In this document: positions 60,491 to 64,000 of the stretch, in pieces
Numbering within the stretch: the first letter of the stretch is position 1
Layout: every line of letters begins with the position of its first letter
Source: Trabulsiella guamensis ATCC 49490
GTDB taxonomy: Bacteria; Pseudomonadota; Gammaproteobacteria; Enterobacterales; Enterobacteriaceae
Length of the DNA stretch: 64,000 bases
Assembly (NCBI RefSeq): GCF_000734965.1
Contig: NZ_JMTB01000121.1
Span: 62,001-126,000, forward strand
Direction of reading: 5' to 3'
Program-made: the position numbers and the translations under genes
Notes under the pieces: model-generated
The model's input: the letters and a program-made list of their open reading frames with translations, nothing else
Told to the model about the DNA's origin: nothing
Databases searched by the model: none

Positions 60491-61894
60491 TCAGCCCGCG
60501 CTCGCCTGTAACAACGCCAGCGTCTGCGCTTTGGGTTGTTGCAGCTGGGCGCAGGCTTCTTCGTAAGAACGAATATTGTTGTAGCCAATCATCAGCCCGT
60601 AGCGTTTAGTGGTGCCGCTGTACCAGTCAGAGAGCGCGTTGACGTGCAACTGGTATTGTTGCCAGCACGCCACGATGTCCTGATCACAGGTGCCTTTACT
60701 GAGAAACGCCACAATGTTCATTCCGCCGTCATTTTGCTCGGTATAAAACAGATCGCCATATACCGCCTGTAGTGCGGCAATCATCCATTCGCGCCGCGTC
60801 TGATACAGCGCGCGCATTTTTTTCAGATGCCGGAAAAAGTGGCCTTCGTTGAGAAACGCCGTAAGGATTTTTTGCATCAGTACCGGCTGGCCGCTGGTGA
60901 GGATTTCCGCACTGTGAATAAACGCCGGAATGGTGCTGGCGGGCATGACCACATAGCCGATGCGCACCGACGGCATAATGGTTTTGCTGAAGGAACCGAT
61001 GAAAATCACCCGGTCGTGCTGATCGAGACTTTTCAGTGACGGTAGCACTTTGCGGGTGTAGTGAAACTCGCCGTCGTAATCATCTTCAATGATCCACGCG
61101 TCGTTTTGTGCGGCCCAGTCGAGCAACTGCTGCTTGCGCGGCAATGAAAGCGTGACTGCCAGTGGACTCTGGTGCGACGGGGTGACGACGGCGAAACGGG
61201 CGTCGTGGTGATGACGCAGCAGGTAGTCAGTATCAATTCCCTGTCGGTCTACCGGAACAGGATAAAGGCGCGGCGCAATGCGTTTCAGCAATTGCTGCCC
61301 CATAAAATAGCCCGGATCTTCAAACAGCACTTTGTCATTACGGCTGGCGAGGGTATCGATGATCAGGCGCAGGCTGCCGATGTAGCCACTGGTGATCAGC
61401 ACCTGTTCGGCGGTGCAGGAGAGCCCGCGAGAAATATTCAAATAGCTGGCGATGGCCTGGCGCAGCGGATACCAGCCCGGCACGGGCGGGTTGAGCATCT
61501 CTTCCTGCCGCATCGCCCGTACCGCCTGGCCTGCCAGTAGCAGCCATTTTTTGTAGGGAAAACCGTCCAGTGCCGGGATACCGGGGCGCAAAAAGCCGGA
61601 GCGTCGGCGCAGGCTGGCGGGTGACTCCTGCGAGATACCCGGAGTTTGTTCAGCAGGTGAGGGCTGTGCCAGCGGAATATTTAAATCGGGGTTTACTCTT
61701 GTACCGCGCGCGCCCTGGCTGACCAGATAACCTTCGCCGACGAGAATAGCGTAGGCCGTTTCCACGGTTTTGCGTGCCACCTTAAGCTCTTCCGCCAGCA
61801 CACGAATGGCAGGGACTTTGTCGCCTGGCTTCAGCACGCCGCGCGTAATGTTGTCACGGTAGCGGTGATAAATGTCCTGAAATCCCGGTTTCAT
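60491..61894 (-). CDS. MocR/GntR-type regulator with aminotransferase domain (2)
   Basis: A 467-residue protein. GntR winged helix at 1-70 (NITRGVLKPGDKVPAIRVLA, ELKVARKTVETAYAIL), then a linker and a fold-type I aminotransferase domain with LLLAGQAVRAMRQ, ITSGYIGSLRLIIDTLA, FEDPGYFMGQ, WIIEDDYDGEFHY and the PLP-lysine motif IGSFSKTIMPSVRIGY. PdxR/GabR-like plan. It faces away from the AhpD-like gene with a 101-bp gap containing CTTTTTAC twice, so that gene is its likely target. Confidence 0.91.
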   Translation of the reverse strand: MKPGFQDIYHRYRDNITRGVLKPGDKVPAIRVLAEELKVARKTVETAYAILVGEGYLVSQGARGTRVNPDLNIPLAQPSPAEQTPGISQESPASLRRRSGFLRPGIPALDGFPYKKWLLLAGQAVRAMRQEEMLNPPVPGWYPLRQAIASYLNISRGLSCTAEQVLITSGYIGSLRLIIDTLASRNDKVLFEDPGYFMGQQLLKRIAPRLYPVPVDRQGIDTDYLLRHHHDARFAVVTPSHQSPLAVTLSLPRKQQLLDWAAQNDAWIIEDDYDGEFHYTRKVLPSLKSLDQHDRVIFIGSFSKTIMPSVRIGYVVMPASTIPAFIHSAEILTSGQPVLMQKILTAFLNEGHFFRHLKKMRALYQTRREWMIAALQAVYGDLFYTEQNDGGMNIVAFLSKGTCDQDIVACWQQYQLHVNALSDWYSGTTKRYGLMIGYNNIRSYEEACAQLQQPKAQTLALLQASAG

Positions 61895-61903
61895 GTCCTA
61901 CCT

Positions 61904-61930
61904 CTTTTTACGGTTTTTGTACCTTTTTAC
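61904..61930. promoter_or_regulatory. Direct repeat CTTTTTAC upstream of the AhpD-like gene
   Basis: CTTTTTAC at 61904-61911 and 61923-61930, 19 bp apart (about two helical turns), in the gap between the second MocR-type gene and the AhpD-like gene. MocR proteins often bind such direct repeats; the left copy partly overlaps the regulator's own ribosome site. Confidence 0.4.
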
Positions 61931-61995
61931 TATGTCATCAACGGCGTAAATTTACTCCACTGAATTTCACCTGCCGCACAAAATGAGGAAAGTCT

Positions 61996-62475
61996 ATGAG
62001 CACCCGCGTAAACCATTTTAAAGCCACGCCTGCGCTGGTTAAATCGCTGTCAGAACTGAGTATGGCGACAGGGAACGCCTCTGTCGCGCCGACGCTGAAA
62101 CACCTGATCGACATTCGCGTTTCGCAACTGAACGGCTGTGCTTTCTGTCTGGATATGCATGTTAAAGAGGCGAAAATCGACGGCGAGCGTGAACTGCGGA
62201 TCTACCATCTGCCGATCTGGCGTGAGTCGCCGCTGTTCAGTGCCCGTGAAAAAGCGGCGCTCGCCTTTGCTGAAGCGCTGACGCGGATTACCGAGCATGG
62301 TGTCAGCGATGCGCTGTACCGCAACCTGACAGAGCATTTTTCAGAAACCGAGATTGCGGAACTGAATTTCATGATCGCGGTGATTAACACCTGGAACCGC
62401 CTGCAAATCACGGCACGTGCAGTACCTGGCTCGATGGATGCCGCGTTCGGGCTGACGAAAGCGGATCTGGCATGA
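61996..62475 (+). CDS. AhpD/carboxymuconolactone decarboxylase-family protein
   Basis: A 159-residue all-helical protein with the AhpD core motif: L-N-G-C48-A-F-C51-L-D-M-H55, i.e. CxxC followed by the conserved His. Good AGGAAAG ribosome site. Members act as alkylhydroperoxidase-like thiol reductases or small decarboxylases; the CxxC points to the former. Controlled, by position, by the divergent MocR-type regulator. The partner reductase is not in view. Confidence 0.86.
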   Translation: MSTRVNHFKATPALVKSLSELSMATGNASVAPTLKHLIDIRVSQLNGCAFCLDMHVKEAKIDGERELRIYHLPIWRESPLFSAREKAALAFAEALTRITEHGVSDALYRNLTEHFSETEIAELNFMIAVINTWNRLQITARAVPGSMDAAFGLTKADLA

Positions 62476-62484
62476 TGTGAACAT

Positions 62485-62509
62485 GCCCGGCAACAGACGG
62501 CTGCCGGGC
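62485..62509 (+). terminator. Intrinsic terminator after the AhpD-like gene
   Basis: GCCCGGCA-N9-TGCCGGGC followed by GCGTTTTTGG, between the convergent stops at 62475 and 62521. Confidence 0.82.
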
Positions 62510-62520
62510 GCGTTTTTGGC

Positions 62521-63036
62521 TTATACGGCGGCTTCCAGCGCCAGCATCACCGGGTGGAAGCGGCGTTTGAAGTAAATCAGCCCGTGACCTTCCTCGCCGC
62601 GTAAGATGATGTTCTTAATCTCCACCAGATAAACCAGATGGGTGCCGATGGTTTGCACCTGACTGATTTCCCCTTCGAGGCTGGCCAGAGCCCCTTTCAG
62701 CACCGGCTGCGCAAGAAGACCTTTTTGCCAGCAGCCGAGCTTAAAGCGTTCTTCCATCGCCATGCCGGTCATACCCGCGAAGTGGCGCGCCATCAGTTCC
62801 TGCTCATGGTTCAGCACATTGACGCACAATTTGCCGTTGCCCTGAAACACCGGGTTCATGGCGCTGTTGGCGTTAATGCACACCATTAGTGACGGCGGCG
62901 TGTCGGTCACCGAACAGACCGCCGTGGCGGTGATCCCGCAGCAACCGGCTTCGCCTTCGGTGGTGATGATATTCACCGCCGCCGACAGGCTGGCCATTGC
63001 GTCACGAAAACGCAGTCGTTGTTCATCCTGGTGCAT
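62521..63036 (-). CDS. hpaC: 4-Hydroxyphenylacetate 3-monooxygenase, NADH:flavin reductase component HpaC
   Basis: A 171-residue flavin reductase, nearly the same as E. coli HpaC as I recall it: LRFRDAMASLSAAVNIITTE at the start, GITATAVCSVTDTPPSLMVC (flavin loop), NVLNHEQELMARHFAGMTG and the end GLIYFKRRFHPVML. It supplies reduced FAD to HpaB for ortho-hydroxylation of 4-hydroxyphenylacetate. 12 bp downstream of hpaB in the same direction. Confidence 0.95.
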   Translation of the reverse strand: MHQDEQRLRFRDAMASLSAAVNIITTEGEAGCCGITATAVCSVTDTPPSLMVCINANSAMNPVFQGNGKLCVNVLNHEQELMARHFAGMTGMAMEERFKLGCWQKGLLAQPVLKGALASLEGEISQVQTIGTHLVYLVEIKNIILRGEEGHGLIYFKRRFHPVMLALEAAV

Positions 63037-63048
63037 CTCTACCTCCCG

Positions 63049-64000
63049 CTACTTGAGCAGCTTATCCAGCATGTTGATATCGGTGTTGTTGTGCAGATGC
63101 GGTACCGTCCAGCCATTCTGGTCGTACTCAGACAGGCAGCGGTCCACCATTGCCATCATCTTGTCCATATTGCCGGAGCTTTGCGCCTGGCGCAGACATT
63201 GCAGACGAATTTCGTCCTGGCTACCGGAATAGTTGATTTCGTACAGCTCGTGACGGCCGCCAAACTCGCTGCCGATGGCGTCCCACATCAGCTTGAGGAT
63301 CTTAATGCGCTCTACGTGATCCATGCCGTTCGAGCCACGCACGTATTTCGCCAGATACTGGTCGATCTGCGGGTTGTTCAGATCACGGGCGCTGGAGGGC
63401 AGGTAGATAAGGCCGCTGGTGACGTTACGTTCAATGATGTTTTTGATTTTGGCATAGGCCATCGGCGCCATGACACGGTAGGTCTGCAGCGCCGCGTGAT
63501 CCGGCAGCCAGGCGCCATTCACCCACGGCGTTGCTTCTGCGCACATCGAGTCGCTCAGCGCCCAGAACATGTTGCGCCAGGCCACCACTTCGCCGAGATC
63601 CGCCTGCACGCCGCGGAACTCCAGGGTGCCGGTACATTCGAGAGATTTTTTCAGCAACGCGGTGATGAAATCGAGTTTAACCGCCAGACGCACGCAGGCC
63701 TGCAGCGGGTACATGCGGGCAAAACCGCCTTCCATCGTCCAGCGACGGCAGCGATCGAAATCGCGGTAGATCAGTACGTTTTCCCACGGGATCAGCACAT
63801 TATCCATCACCAGGATCGCATCGTTTTCATCGAAACGGCTGGAGAGCGGATAGTCAAACGGCGATCCGGTCGCGCCTGCCACCATCTCATAGGAGGCGCG
63901 GGAGATGAGTTTCACGCCGTCGGCGTCCATAGGTGCCACAAACATCAGCGCGAAATCCGGATCTTCGCCCATCACTTGTGCGGAGCCGAAACCGATCATG
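63049..64000 (-). CDS. hpaB: 4-Hydroxyphenylacetate 3-monooxygenase, oxygenase component HpaB (partial, runs off right edge)
   Basis: The C-terminal 317 codons of an about 520-residue FAD-dependent monooxygenase; the frame is open to the edge, so the first Met seen near 63999 is internal. Typical stretches: APMDADGVKLISRASYEM, ATGSPFDYPLSSRFDENDAI, LIPWENVLIYRDFDRC, MAPMAYAKIKNIIERNVTSG and the C-terminal EFGGRHELYEINYSG. Works with HpaC in the first step of homoprotocatechuate catabolism. The rest of an hpa cluster is presumably to the right. Confidence 0.95.
   Translation of the reverse strand, partial: MIGFGSAQVMGEDPDFALMFVAPMDADGVKLISRASYEMVAGATGSPFDYPLSSRFDENDAILVMDNVLIPWENVLIYRDFDRCRRWTMEGGFARMYPLQACVRLAVKLDFITALLKKSLECTGTLEFRGVQADLGEVVAWRNMFWALSDSMCAEATPWVNGAWLPDHAALQTYRVMAPMAYAKIKNIIERNVTSGLIYLPSSARDLNNPQIDQYLAKYVRGSNGMDHVERIKILKLMWDAIGSEFGGRHELYEINYSGSQDEIRLQCLRQAQSSGNMDKMMAMVDRCLSEYDQNGWTVPHLHNNTDINMLDKLLK

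Noticed and set aside
1-64000. CRISPR array, tRNA, rRNA, insertion sequence
   Set aside because: No regularly spaced repeats, no cloverleaf or CCA end, no transposase or rRNA-like sequence noticed on either strand.

Overview
This window looks like a chromosomal segment of a member of the Enterobacteriaceae (Citrobacter/Enterobacter/Salmonella/Escherichia neighbourhood; I cannot fix the genus). The purine/ureide cluster keeps the gene order and close protein similarity of the E. coli K-12 xdhABC-to-ygfU region as I remember it. A D-glucosaminate operon of the Salmonella dga type, roxA, yjhX and hpaBC support the same placement. I see no tRNA, rRNA, CRISPR array, insertion sequence or phage gene.

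Region 1 (1-5510, minus strand) is a small secretion locus. A 67-residue cysteine-rich peptide with a double-glycine leader is followed by a strong terminator-like hairpin. Next come a membrane-anchored DsbA-like oxidoreductase, an LpxL-like acyltransferase, an ABC exporter with an N-terminal C39 leader peptidase, and a HlyD/MacA-type membrane fusion protein that runs off the left edge. This is the part most likely to be a poorly described system: a disulfide-rich, microcin-like exported peptide with its own folding and export machinery. A LuxR-type regulator sits between it and the fimbrial operon.

Region 2 (5526-12251, minus) is a seven-gene chaperone-usher fimbrial operon: major pilin, minor pilin, usher, chaperone, minor pilin, two-domain tip protein, minor pilin. 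The regulator gene follows 15 bp later. The 425-bp gap upstream of the operon carries conspicuous inverted and direct repeats. Region 3 (12677-16096) holds roxA (ribosomal oxygenase), a VOC protein, two methyltransferases and yjhX.

Region 4 (16362-48638) is a complete anaerobic purine, urate and ureide catabolic island. It contains urate, xanthine and guanine/hypoxanthine permeases (uacT, xanQ, ghxQ), guanine deaminase (guaD), molybdenum hydroxylases (xdhABC, xdhD with ygfM), Fe-S/flavin electron-transfer proteins (ygfT, ygfS, ygfK), an amidohydrolase (ssnA), molybdenum/selenium maturation proteins (mocA, yqeC, yqeB), and the ygeW-ygeX-ygeY-hyuA-yqeA pathway genes. The sigma54 activator YgeV lies inside it. 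I found good GG-N10-GC sigma54 promoters before xdhA, ygfK and probably uacT, and a near-consensus one before ygeW. A recurring palindrome (about TTCTCAWAWTGAGAA) lies roughly 100-200 bp upstream of each, which suggests one regulon.

Region 5 (48860-56199) is the dgaABCDEF operon for D-glucosaminate uptake by a mannose-family PTS and its breakdown. It has a near-perfect sigma54 promoter and the activator gene dgaR just upstream. Region 6 (56293-64000) contains two MocR-type regulators, a DUF1127 small protein, a LysR regulator divergent from an aldehyde dehydrogenase, an AhpD/carboxymuconolactone decarboxylase-like protein, and hpaC plus the 3' part of hpaB, which runs off the right edge.
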